Positions 1 through 5,413 of a DNA stretch of 5,413 bases are shown piece by piece; the first letter of the stretch is position 1, and each line of letters opens with the position of its first letter. Location: positions 1-5,413 of the forward strand of contig JANXVQ010000516.1 of assembly GCA_025351545.1 (NCBI GenBank), in the 5' to 3' direction. This stretch comes from Spirosoma sp. (GTDB taxonomy: Bacteria; Bacteroidota; Bacteroidia; Cytophagales; Spirosomataceae). The position numbers were made by a program, and so were the translations under genes. A model generated the notes under the pieces. The model saw only the letters and a list, made by a program, of their open reading frames with translations. It made no database searches and had not been told where the DNA came from.

Positions 1-71
1 AGGCCGCCAATGCTGACGTTCACGCTATCAATGAGAAAATTTATCCAGAATTAAGACTAGCGTCTGCATAG
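1..71 (+). CDS. Possible 3' end of an upstream gene (partial, unknown)
   Basis: One forward frame is open from the window edge (first full codon at base 3) to a TAG at 69-71. It encodes 22 residues, including DVHAINEKIYPELRLASA, a hydrophilic mix that would suit a protein C-terminus. Another forward frame is open to a TAA at 52-54 but gives a less protein-like peptide. The fragment is too short to assign a family, and no intrinsic terminator follows it. It could be chance; only the sequence upstream of the window can settle it. Confidence 0.3.
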   Translation, partial: AANADVHAINEKIYPELRLASA

Positions 72-92
72 TGATTATGTGTGTGTTACGCC

Positions 93-123
93 TTTGTAAT
101 CAGCAGGTTATTGCGTATATTTA
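93..123 (+). promoter_or_regulatory. Possible Bacteroidota-type promoter for the 202-903 gene
   Basis: TTTG at 93-96 is followed, after 19 nt, by TATATTTA at 116-123. This matches the Bacteroidota primary-sigma form (TTTG at -33, TAnnTTTG at -7) except for the last base. Transcription would begin near 130, leaving a leader of about 70 nt before the ATG. The match is short and in AT-rich DNA, so it is only a candidate. Confidence 0.35.
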
Positions 124-158
124 CTATCCAAATTTACAAAGAACAACCTTACAAATGA

Positions 159-189
159 GCCGGGTTTTTGGCTAAATTCAGCACCCGGC
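159..189 (+). promoter_or_regulatory. 5'-leader hairpin ahead of the 202-903 gene
   Basis: GCCGGGT (159-165) pairs perfectly with ACCCGGC (183-189). Inside it GCT (171-173) pairs with AGC (180-182), so the stem continues to 10 bp with a five-base bulge on one side and a six-base loop. It ends 12 nt before the ATG, where it could affect ribosome access. There is no T-run, so it is not a terminator. It could equally be a protein-binding dyad in DNA. Confidence 0.4.
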
Positions 190-201
190 AACTCAATCCG
201 C

Positions 202-903
202 ATGAAGAAAGGACGCTCTAATCCGAATCAAATTCAAATTGATTTTCTGGCGGCTTTCCGCCAAACGCTCGTTAGCCTAGGCAGTTCCGAAAACCTGCCC
301 GTCAACGAAAATCTGTTTATGCGCATGACAGACCAATGGGAAAACACACGTGCTATACCGGCAGACCTTTTATTCACGAAAAGCCCGATTGAAGCAATTG
401 TTTTTCGACTACAAAAAACAGACGTAGAAGGCGAAACAAACCAACTGCGCTTTCCTAATGAACTCATTGCTGGGGAGATTCGCGGGGAGAAAGGACTAAC
501 TGGTTTTTCGGCTAAATTCCGGGAACAGGGATGGATCATTTTACCCGCTGAACTATCGGCCATGTATAAAAATTTATTTCTGAATATCCTGGCGGCTTCC
601 ATTGGACTTGAACACCTCTATCCCGGTCGTAAGGAATTACTGGCCGAAGCCGAACGTGTGGCACTGGCGGCCATGTTACCCGAAGCCGAAGTACGTAAGT
701 TTTTCGGCTTACGTCTGTCCCGTTTTCCCGATAGCTTCCGTAGTGAAGTAGCAAATTATTTCAATCTGCCGTTTGATTATATATTAAAACGCGCTAATCA
801 TCTGGGTATGGTATCAGAACAGGTTATTGAAGAGGCTCGCACGGCTACACAACCACTCCGCTCCGCTGTACTTCGCCGTCCACAAAGTAGTCGGGCTGCG
901 TAG
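202..903 (+). CDS. Unknown protein, possible degenerate ImmA/IrrE-like (DUF955) protein
   Basis: This encodes a 233-residue soluble protein with no signal peptide or membrane segment, so it is probably cytoplasmic. I do not recognise it outright. Residues about 100-205 follow the order of the ImmA/IrrE (DUF955) metallopeptidase core: a strand (GWIIL, 110-114), a helix where the zinc site should be (LAASIGLEHLYPG, 130-142), an AEAERVALAAMLP segment (148-160) resembling the family's EAEAN-FA-LL-P helix, and a final FNLPFDYILKRANHLGMVS (187-205) resembling the closing 'vs...l..Rl..Lgli' helix. Aligned without gaps to LAHELGHLLLHPG, the HELGH ligands become A132, S133 and L136, so protease activity is not expected. 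E149 may be the surviving third ligand. The C-terminus is basic (RRPQSSR). ATG 202 is the only in-frame ATG before the spacer; no Shine-Dalgarno is seen. The gene stands alone, with a terminator 37 bp after the stop. That the frame is coding is well supported; the family call is inference. Confidence 0.8.
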   Translation: MKKGRSNPNQIQIDFLAAFRQTLVSLGSSENLPVNENLFMRMTDQWENTRAIPADLLFTKSPIEAIVFRLQKTDVEGETNQLRFPNELIAGEIRGEKGLTGFSAKFREQGWIILPAELSAMYKNLFLNILAASIGLEHLYPGRKELLAEAERVALAAMLPEAEVRKFFGLRLSRFPDSFRSEVANYFNLPFDYILKRANHLGMVSEQVIEEARTATQPLRSAVLRRPQSSRAA

Positions 904-940
904 GTTGTCCACCTAAAGTACCAATCACTAAATCTATAGT

Positions 941-980
941 AAGCTGGTTAGATAATCATATCATCTAACCAGCTTTTTTT
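941..980 (+). terminator. Strong intrinsic terminator after the 202-903 gene
   Basis: AAGCTGGTTAGAT (941-953) pairs perfectly with ATCTAACCAGCTT (963-975) to give a 13-bp stem with a nine-base loop. The stem runs straight into seven Ts (974-980). It lies 37 bp after the TAG stop and points the same way as the gene. There is no comparable T-run on the other strand, so it looks one-directional. Confidence 0.92.
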
Positions 981-1140
981 ATGCGTTTTGACATTGTGAG
1001 AGCGATGTAAAACAACCACTGCGGTGCATACTTACGGCATATAAGTGGCCTGATAGAGGCATTCTTCAATACTAGTTGATCGTGCATCGACCAGGCTACT
1101 TACACGTTTACGTGAATTTTCTCATTATTTACAAACTTAA

Positions 1141-1194
1141 TAGTACTATAAAGAAAATTAGTACACATAATAAAAATAGTACCGATCTCATACA
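1141..1194. repeat. Three TAGTAC direct repeats at exact 18-bp spacing
   Basis: TAGTAC occurs at 1141-1146, 1159-1164 and 1177-1182, each start exactly 18 bp after the last. The first two 18-bp units are alike beyond the hexamer, ending in A-rich tails (AAAGAAAAT and ATAATAAAAA), while the third diverges after the hexamer. The first copy lies in a 10-bp perfect palindrome, ATAGTACTAT (1140-1149). Evenly spaced short repeats in a promoter region suggest a multi-site binding region for a regulator. The factor is unknown. Confidence 0.5.
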
Positions 1195-1290
1195 CTGATC
1201 ATTTGTTATCTCTGTTTTTTGTCCTTTTCATGGATTATCTATTTCACTATCAAGAAGATTAATCGACTTAGAGGAAATTGCAGATTATTA

Positions 1291-1322
1291 TTTGGAAGTC
1301 AGGTCAATTACGCGCTGTTTTG
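1291..1322 (+). promoter_or_regulatory. Weak promoter candidate for the first receptor gene
   Basis: TTTG at 1291-1294 precedes CTGTTTTG at 1315-1322 by 20 nt. The downstream element keeps the TTTG half of the Bacteroidota -7 box but lacks its leading TA. Transcription would begin near 1329 and the 26-bp palindrome would fall in the leader. The match is poor and other sites in this AT-rich spacer are possible. Confidence 0.2.
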
Positions 1323-1339
1323 TAAAACCTATTAATTCA

Positions 1340-1365
1340 ATAGACTATAAGTACTAATAGTCTAT
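1340..1365. promoter_or_regulatory. 26-bp near-perfect palindrome, candidate operator or leader hairpin
   Basis: ATAGACTAT (1340-1348) and ATAGTCTAT (1357-1365) are exact reverse complements. The centre AGTACT (1350-1355) is itself a palindrome, so only the A/A pair at 1349 and 1356 breaks the symmetry. The site lies 40 bp before ATG 1406. It has no T-run, so it is not a terminator. Full two-fold symmetry through the centre suits a dimeric DNA-binding repressor better than an RNA hairpin, though a 9-bp RNA stem with an eight-base loop is possible. Its core is shared with the palindrome at 1140-1149. Confidence 0.5.
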
Positions 1366-1373
1366 CTACAACC

Positions 1374-1390
1374 GGGAGAATAGGGAGAAT
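1374..1390 (+). repeat. Purine-rich direct repeat, possible ribosome-binding region
   Basis: GGGAGAAT occurs twice (1374-1381 and 1383-1390) with a 9-bp period. AGGGAG resembles a Shine-Dalgarno core, but it ends 18 nt before ATG 1406, too far for classic spacing, and farther still from the ATG at 1427. It may still enhance translation or be a protein site. Confidence 0.3.
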
Positions 1391-1405
1391 TCAGTGTAAA
1401 TCACT

Positions 1406-3994
1406 ATGACTACCAACATAATTAGCATGAAGCAAATTTTAAAGTCGACTTTTCTTATAGGTGTACTTCTTCTGCCCTTATTTTTATCAGCTCAAAATGC
1501 ACCTGTTATCAATGCAACGGTTTCCGGAAAAATTACTGACGCCCGAACGAAGGAACTGTTAATTGGCGCCACCGTAACTATTAAGGGCACAACGAATGGT
1601 AGTGCTACCGATATAAATGGTCAATTCAATTTGCTCACTGGTCAGAAACTTCCCTTTATAGTTGTCGTTTCATTCGTAGGTTATCAGACCAAAGAAATTG
1701 TTATAAATGATAATAATGTAGAAATTCAGCTTGAAGAAGGAGTCAATCAGCTGGCCGACATAGTCATTACGTCCCGCCGTCGTCAGGAATCGGCACAGGA
1801 CGTTCCCATTCCGATCTCCGTTGTAAGCGGCAACCGTGCCGAAGATGCTGGCGCTTTCAACGTAAACCGATTGAAAGAAATGGTGCCTACCGTTCAGTTA
1901 TATGCCTCCAATGCCCGAAATACAACGCTTAATATCCGTGGCTTAGGCTCTACTTTTGGCTTGACGAACGATGGTATTGATCCGGGTGTCGGATTTTATG
2001 TAGATGGCGTTTATTATGCTCGTCCGGCGGCTACAGCCCTCGATTTCATCGACATTGAACAGGTGGAAGTGCTACGAGGCCCTCAGGGGACGTTATTTGG
2101 CAAAAACACAACGGCTGGCGCCTTCAATATTACGACGCGGCCAGCCGGTTTTGTCCCAGGCGGAAGTTTTGAAATGAGTTATGGCAATTATGGGTACATC
2201 CAGGCTAAGGGGTCACTCACAGGGCCACTGAGTAAAAAGCTGGCGGCCAGGGTATCGTTTACCGGTACGCAACGGAACGGAACCTTTTACAACGTACACA
2301 CTCAGCTCCCGATCAACGACATTAACAATATTGGCGTGCGGGCGCAACTCCTGTATACGCCAAATGATAATGTAAGAATTACGTTAATTGGGGATGTGTC
2401 CGAGCAAAAACCAAATGGTTACGGCTGGCCGGTAGCCGGTGTTGTTCCGACCAAACGGGCTGCCTATCGTCAATTCAATGCCATCATTGCCGATTTAAAT
2501 TATAAACTTCCTTATTCAAGCGCTTTTGACCGAATCGTTGACCTCGATACGCCCTCGAAAGCAGATAACAACCTTGGCGGAGTATCGCTGAATGCTGATA
2601 TTAAAATCGGTAACGGTACGCTAACCTCTACAACGGCCTGGCGTCACTGGCAGTGGACTCCGCTGAATGACCGTGATTATATCGGTTTGCCCGTCTTTAC
2701 GATTTCGTCAGGCAACTCGGTTCATGACCAGTGGTCGCAGGAAATACGGTATGCAGGTAAAATTTCACCCCGATTAAGTGGTGTTGCTGGCTTATTCGGT
2801 CTTTGGCAGGATTTACAATCTGACCCCGTACAGACCGAAGAAACCGGTTCTGCCCAGTGGCGTTTTGCTCAAAGCTCCACCAGTGCCCTTTGGAAAACGC
2901 CGGGTCTATTCGATAACTTCGGTATCCGCACAACCAATAGAATCCAGAGCACAGGTTTGGCTGCCTTTGGCCAACTTGACTGGTCCGTAACCGATAAAAT
3001 CCACGTTTTACCTGGTCTCCGGTATAACTACGACAAGAAGGTAGCCAACTACAAACGGGAAACCTACGGAGGTCTGCAAACAACCGATCCGGCTTTACTA
3101 GCCTTAAAAAACGGGGTTTATACGAATCAGGCGTTCGATACGAACGTATCAGAAGGTAATTTATCCGGACAGATTACCCTGCAATATAGAGCAGGGCGTG
3201 CGATCAACGCCTTTGGAACCTATGCTATAAGCTACAAACCCGTCGGAATTAATATTGGTGGATTACCAACGGCCAATGGGCAGCCATTACTTGATCTGGC
3301 CAGAGTGAAGCCCGAGCATGTAAACCACCTCGAATTTGGCCTGAAAACAAAACCATCTCCCAACTCTGTCCTGAATTTGGTCGTTTATAACACAGAAATC
3401 AAAGACTTTCAGACACAGGTACAAACACCGGAGCCAGGCGTGAACAGAGGCTATCTGGCTAATGCTGAGAAAGTACGTGTGATGGGTGTTGAGGTAGACG
3501 GAAATATACGGGTAGCCAATCGGTTAACCCTGAATGCAGCTGTTGCCTATACGGATGGCAAATACGTGTCATTCAAGAACGCACCGGTGCCGCTCGAAGA
3601 AACGGGTGGAGAACAGGCCTTCAAAGACATTTCGGGGGGCGTGTTACCCGGTATCTCAAAATGGTCAGGTTCTGTAGGTGGCGAGGTAACGGCAAGGGGA
3701 AATCTCATCAGTTTAAAAGGAAATTACTTTTTTGGGTTGGATGCCTTCTATCGCTCGGCATTTTCGTCGAGTCCATCGCCGTCTCAATATTTGAATATTG
3801 ACGGCTATACTTTGGCAAATGGTCGGCTTGGTTTTAGGGCTTCCACTGGGATTTCGATTTTCATGTGGGGTAGAAATCTGTTCAATACCAATTACTATGA
3901 GCAGTTATTGGCGGCTCCCGGAAGCGCAGGACATTATGCCGGTATCGTAGGCGATCCTCGTACATACGGGGTTACGTTACGATATACGTTCTAA
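1406..3994 (+). CDS. TonB-dependent outer-membrane receptor with CarboxypepD_reg-like domain
   Basis: This 862-residue receptor would move a ligand across the outer membrane using energy passed by TonB-ExbB-ExbD. It begins with a Sec signal peptide (K9 and K13, hydrophobic core about 15-27, likely cleavage after A29 in FLSAQ). A CarboxypepD_reg-like domain follows (about 36-110: VSGKITDA, GATVTIKGT, DINGQFNL, VSFVGYQ), then a probable TonB box (LADIVITS, 116-123) and the plug (about 127-248) with NIRGLGS, FYVDGVYYARP and the signature RGPQGTLFG (224-232). The rest is a 22-strand-type barrel, including VKPEHVNHLEFGLK (from 634), ending in GVTLRYTF with the terminal Phe that BAM recognises. The length suits a siderophore/small-ligand type rather than SusC (about 1000), and no SusD partner follows. 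The plug resembles receptors of sphingomonads and Caulobacter. There is no STN domain, so FecR-type signalling is unlikely. The start may be M1 or M8 (ATG 1427); M8 gives a more typical signal peptide. The ligand is unknown. Confidence 0.96.
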   Translation: MTTNIISMKQILKSTFLIGVLLLPLFLSAQNAPVINATVSGKITDARTKELLIGATVTIKGTTNGSATDINGQFNLLTGQKLPFIVVVSFVGYQTKEIVINDNNVEIQLEEGVNQLADIVITSRRRQESAQDVPIPISVVSGNRAEDAGAFNVNRLKEMVPTVQLYASNARNTTLNIRGLGSTFGLTNDGIDPGVGFYVDGVYYARPAATALDFIDIEQVEVLRGPQGTLFGKNTTAGAFNITTRPAGFVPGGSFEMSYGNYGYIQAKGSLTGPLSKKLAARVSFTGTQRNGTFYNVHTQLPINDINNIGVRAQLLYTPNDNVRITLIGDVSEQKPNGYGWPVAGVVPTKRAAYRQFNAIIADLNYKLPYSSAFDRIVDLDTPSKADNNLGGVSLNADIKIGNGTLTSTTAWRHWQWTPLNDRDYIGLPVFTISSGNSVHDQWSQEIRYAGKISPRLSGVAGLFGLWQDLQSDPVQTEETGSAQWRFAQSSTSALWKTPGLFDNFGIRTTNRIQSTGLAAFGQLDWSVTDKIHVLPGLRYNYDKKVANYKRETYGGLQTTDPALLALKNGVYTNQAFDTNVSEGNLSGQITLQYRAGRAINAFGTYAISYKPVGINIGGLPTANGQPLLDLARVKPEHVNHLEFGLKTKPSPNSVLNLVVYNTEIKDFQTQVQTPEPGVNRGYLANAEKVRVMGVEVDGNIRVANRLTLNAAVAYTDGKYVSFKNAPVPLEETGGEQAFKDISGGVLPGISKWSGSVGGEVTARGNLISLKGNYFFGLDAFYRSAFSSSPSPSQYLNIDGYTLANGRLGFRASTGISIFMWGRNLFNTNYYEQLLAAPGSAGHYAGIVGDPRTYGVTLRYTF

Positions 3995-4099
3995 TATGAG
4001 TTGTATGATGTCGAAACCGGTTCGAAGTACCCGAAGCTAAAGGAGTGGTGGGTAGTATACAATAAAGCCAGTACCAGATTATAAGTTATTGACTTAGTG

Positions 4100-4140
4100 A
4101 AAGCTGTTTACGTTAATTTTATTTAACGTGGACAGCTTTT
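4100..4140 (+). terminator. Intrinsic terminator after the first receptor gene
   Basis: Bases 4100-4116 (AAAGCTGTTTACGTTAA) pair with 4123-4139 (TTAACGTGGACAGCTTT) around a six-base loop. All 17 positions pair in RNA: 15 Watson-Crick and two adjacent G-U pairs (TT 4108-4109 against GG 4130-4131). The stem ends in four Ts (4137-4140), a short U-tract, so termination may be partial. The G-U pairs exist only in the + strand transcript, which supports forward use. It begins 105 bp after the receptor stop. Confidence 0.75.
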
Positions 4141-4143
4141 ATC

Positions 4144-4177
4144 CGTTTATACAACTTGTATGAAAGTTGTATAAACG
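4144..4177. promoter_or_regulatory. Perfect 14-bp inverted repeat, candidate operator of the second receptor gene
   Basis: CGTTTATACAACTT (4144-4157) and AAGTTGTATAAACG (4164-4177) are exact reverse complements separated by six bases (GTATGA). No T-run follows, so it is not a second terminator. It ends 23 bp before ATG 4201 and covers the -33 region and spacer of the possible promoter at 4156-4187, where a bound repressor would block RNA polymerase. If transcription starts upstream instead, it would form a stable leader hairpin. Confidence 0.55.
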
Positions 4178-4187
4178 CTTGCCTTTG
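4156..4187 (+). promoter_or_regulatory. Possible promoter of the second receptor gene
   Basis: TTG at 4156-4158 is followed after 21 nt by TGCCTTTG at 4180-4187, which matches the Bacteroidota -7 box TAnnTTTG except for the second base. Transcription would start near 4194, leaving a leader of about seven bases, which is unusually short. Nothing else close to the consensus lies between the terminator and the ATG. Confidence 0.3.
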
Positions 4188-4200
4188 CAATAACTCACTT

Positions 4201-5413
4201 ATGAAACAGTTCTTCCTTCTTTCGTTTTTGTCATTAATCGGTAACATAACTGTCCGGGCACAGACTAACCTGGCGGGAAGCGTTACCGACGACAAAAATC
4301 AACCACTGGCAGGCGTAACGGTTATTATTCGGGGGACAAATACTGAAACCATTACGCAAGCCGACGGACGGTTTTCATTACAGACCAACGAGTTATTACC
4401 ACTAACCATCAGCGTATCACATATTGGCTACAAACAGCATGATGTAGTCGTACGTGGCAATAATTTCCGCAACATTGTGGTCAATCTCACTAAAGAAGCC
4501 ATACTGACCGATGAGATTATTGTAGCGGCAAGTCGTGTACCGGAAGATAGTCGGCAAGCCGCCGTTACGGTCGAAAAACTTGGCACCCGGCAGTTTCAGC
4601 AGTCACCGGCGGTCAGTCCATTCGATGCGCTCCAGAACGTGAAAGGCGTTGACCTCCTAACCCAGAGCATAGCGTTTAAGTCTGTTAATATGCGGGGATT
4701 CGGGTCCAATAACAATAACCGATTCCTGCAATTGACTGACGGTATGGATAATCGCTCGCCGGGATTGGGGGTTAGCTTTGGTAACGTAGCGGGTATTTCA
4801 GATTTAGATGTCGAGAGTATTGAGCTTGTTCCGGGCGCGTCGTCGGCTCTTTACGGCCCCGATGCGTTGCAGGGATTCATGCTAACATCAAGCAAAAACC
4901 CATTCGTTTATCAGGGACTAAGTGTTCAGTTGAAAGTGGGCGCTAATAATTTTGGGAAAGCGAATTTTGGGCCAAAAGGCTACGGAGATATTGCCATTCG
5001 CTATGCCAAACAACTCAGTACACGCTTTGCATTGAAAGTAAATTTCCAGCGGCTTAGCGGCACCGACTTCATCGCCGATGATTATAGTGATCGTTCAACC
5101 CGCGCCCGTGCTAATTTCTTCACAACTGACCCTAATCGGGGCGGTATTGCTACCGGCATTGGCTTCATACCCAACAATAATACGAATACGAATTTTGGCT
5201 ATGATGGCGTAAATATATACGGCGATGACATCAATGCAGGTGGAGCCTTTACCTTTCCGAAAGATTATGCCAACATTTGGTTACAGAATAAACTGGTAAC
5301 CCGCACCGGATACAGGGAAGTGGATGTATTGGGAAACAATGGCAACGTCTTTAATAATAAGGCCAACGTGTCTTTACACTACAAATTACCGGGTAACATC
5401 GAAGCTTCTTTAG
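4201..5413 (+). CDS. TonB-dependent receptor, N-terminal part (runs off the window)
   Basis: The frame is open from ATG 4201 to the window end: 404 codons with no stop, so the 3' part is cut off by the window and not by mutation. Residues 1-20 form a signal peptide (K2, hydrophobic FFLLSFLSLIG, cleavage likely after A20 in VRAQ). A CarboxypepD_reg-like domain follows (about 22-98: LAGSVTDDKNQPLAGVTVII, ADGRFSL, VSHIGYKQH), then a TonB box candidate (DEIIVAAS, 104-111) and the plug (about 115-235) with NMRGFGS (163-169), LTDGMDNRSPGLG and VPGASSALYGP (210-220). Barrel strands start near 240. The usual GxINI end of the plug is replaced by GFMLTSSKNPF (225-235). It shares architecture but little plug sequence with the receptor at 1406-3994. 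No STN domain is present. No in-frame ATG exists upstream back to the terminator, and no Shine-Dalgarno is seen. Its ligand is unknown. Confidence 0.95.
   Translation, partial: MKQFFLLSFLSLIGNITVRAQTNLAGSVTDDKNQPLAGVTVIIRGTNTETITQADGRFSLQTNELLPLTISVSHIGYKQHDVVVRGNNFRNIVVNLTKEAILTDEIIVAASRVPEDSRQAAVTVEKLGTRQFQQSPAVSPFDALQNVKGVDLLTQSIAFKSVNMRGFGSNNNNRFLQLTDGMDNRSPGLGVSFGNVAGISDLDVESIELVPGASSALYGPDALQGFMLTSSKNPFVYQGLSVQLKVGANNFGKANFGPKGYGDIAIRYAKQLSTRFALKVNFQRLSGTDFIADDYSDRSTRARANFFTTDPNRGGIATGIGFIPNNNTNTNFGYDGVNIYGDDINAGGAFTFPKDYANIWLQNKLVTRTGYREVDVLGNNGNVFNNKANVSLHYKLPGNIEASL

Larger units (their letters stand above)
981..1405. other. Non-coding spacer ahead of the first receptor gene
   Basis: These 425 bases are AT-rich and have no credible reading frame: the ATGs at 981 and 1230 open only 9 and 10 codons. 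What can be seen is a small dyad CACGT-tt-ACGTG (1103-1114), the TAGTAC repeat cluster (1141-1182), a 26-bp near-palindrome (1340-1365) and a purine-rich direct repeat GGGAGAAT (1374-1381 and 1383-1390). The length and repeat content suggest a controlled promoter region for the receptor gene. No full match to TAnnTTTG was found, so the main promoter may depend on an activator or another sigma factor. Confidence 0.6.
3995..4200. other. Spacer between the two receptor genes
   Basis: These 206 bases hold two hairpin-forming repeats almost end to end: a terminator (4100-4140) and, three bases later, a perfect 14-bp inverted repeat (4144-4177). Nothing else stands out in 3995-4099 apart from an eight-base palindrome AACCGGTT (4015-4022). 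The layout points to the end of one transcript and the start of another rather than one operon. Confidence 0.6.

Noticed and set aside
234..754. Reverse-strand open frames of 122 and 72 codons inside the 202-903 gene
   Set aside because: They overlap each other and a better-supported forward gene that has its own terminator, and their translations show no recognisable domain.
950..966. AGATAATCATATCATCT, which resembles a Fur box
   Set aside because: It is the loop and inner stem of the terminator, has poor match to the 7-1-7 Fur symmetry, and lies over 400 bp from the receptor start.
1103..1114. CACGT-tt-ACGTG dyad as an operator
   Set aside because: Five-base arms with a two-base gap are frequent by chance, and the site is nearly 300 bp from the start codon.
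1207..1214. TATCTCTG as a -7 promoter box
   Set aside because: It has one mismatch to TAnnTTTG but no TTTG or TTG at the right distance upstream.
2697..3083. Open frames of 128 codons (reverse) and 70 codons (forward) within the first receptor
   Set aside because: They lie wholly inside a barrel-coding region of an unmistakable receptor and look like out-of-frame shadows.
3996..4040. A 14-codon open frame right after the first receptor stop
   Set aside because: It has no ribosome-binding site, no recognisable sequence and a length common by chance.
4201..5413. The second receptor as a pseudogene, because no stop codon is seen
   Set aside because: The frame is intact through all 404 codons with normal domain order; the gene is simply cut by the window edge.

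Overview
The window comes from a member of the Bacteroidota, most likely a Cytophagia/Spirosoma-like bacterium. The evidence is two TonB-dependent outer-membrane receptors that both carry the N-terminal carboxypeptidase-regulatory-like (CarboxypepD_reg) domain typical of that phylum, starts mostly without a close Shine-Dalgarno sequence, and weak matches to the Bacteroidota promoter form (TTTG, about 19-21 nt, TAnnTTTG). Taxonomy is inferred from these traits; no marker gene is present.

Layout, all genes on the + strand. Bases 1-71 may hold the last codons of an upstream gene. A short spacer with a possible promoter and a 5'-leader hairpin leads to a 233-residue protein (202-903) that I cannot name with certainty. 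Its middle and C-terminal parts look like the ImmA/IrrE (DUF955) metallopeptidase fold with the HExxH zinc motif lost. A strong intrinsic terminator (941-980) closes this unit. The next 425 bases are non-coding, AT-rich and contain two regulatory-looking structures: three TAGTAC hexamers exactly 18 bp apart (1141-1182) and a 26-bp near-perfect palindrome (1340-1365). Both share the core AGTACT.

The gene at 1406-3994 is a complete 862-residue TonB-dependent receptor. It is followed by a 17-bp hairpin terminator (4100-4140). Directly after that, a perfect 14-bp inverted repeat (4144-4177) sits just ahead of a second receptor gene (4201 to beyond the window end), whose first 404 codons are visible: signal peptide, CarboxypepD_reg domain, TonB box, plug and the start of the barrel.

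The two receptors are not close paralogues in the plug and look separately transcribed and separately controlled. Neither has a SusD-like partner or an N-terminal STN signalling domain in view, so neither looks like a SusC glycan importer or a FecA-type transducer. Their ligands cannot be read from the sequence. No mobile element, CRISPR array, tRNA or rRNA was seen. I found no clear new multi-gene system; the points most worth following are the pseudo-protease-like protein and the regulatory repeats.
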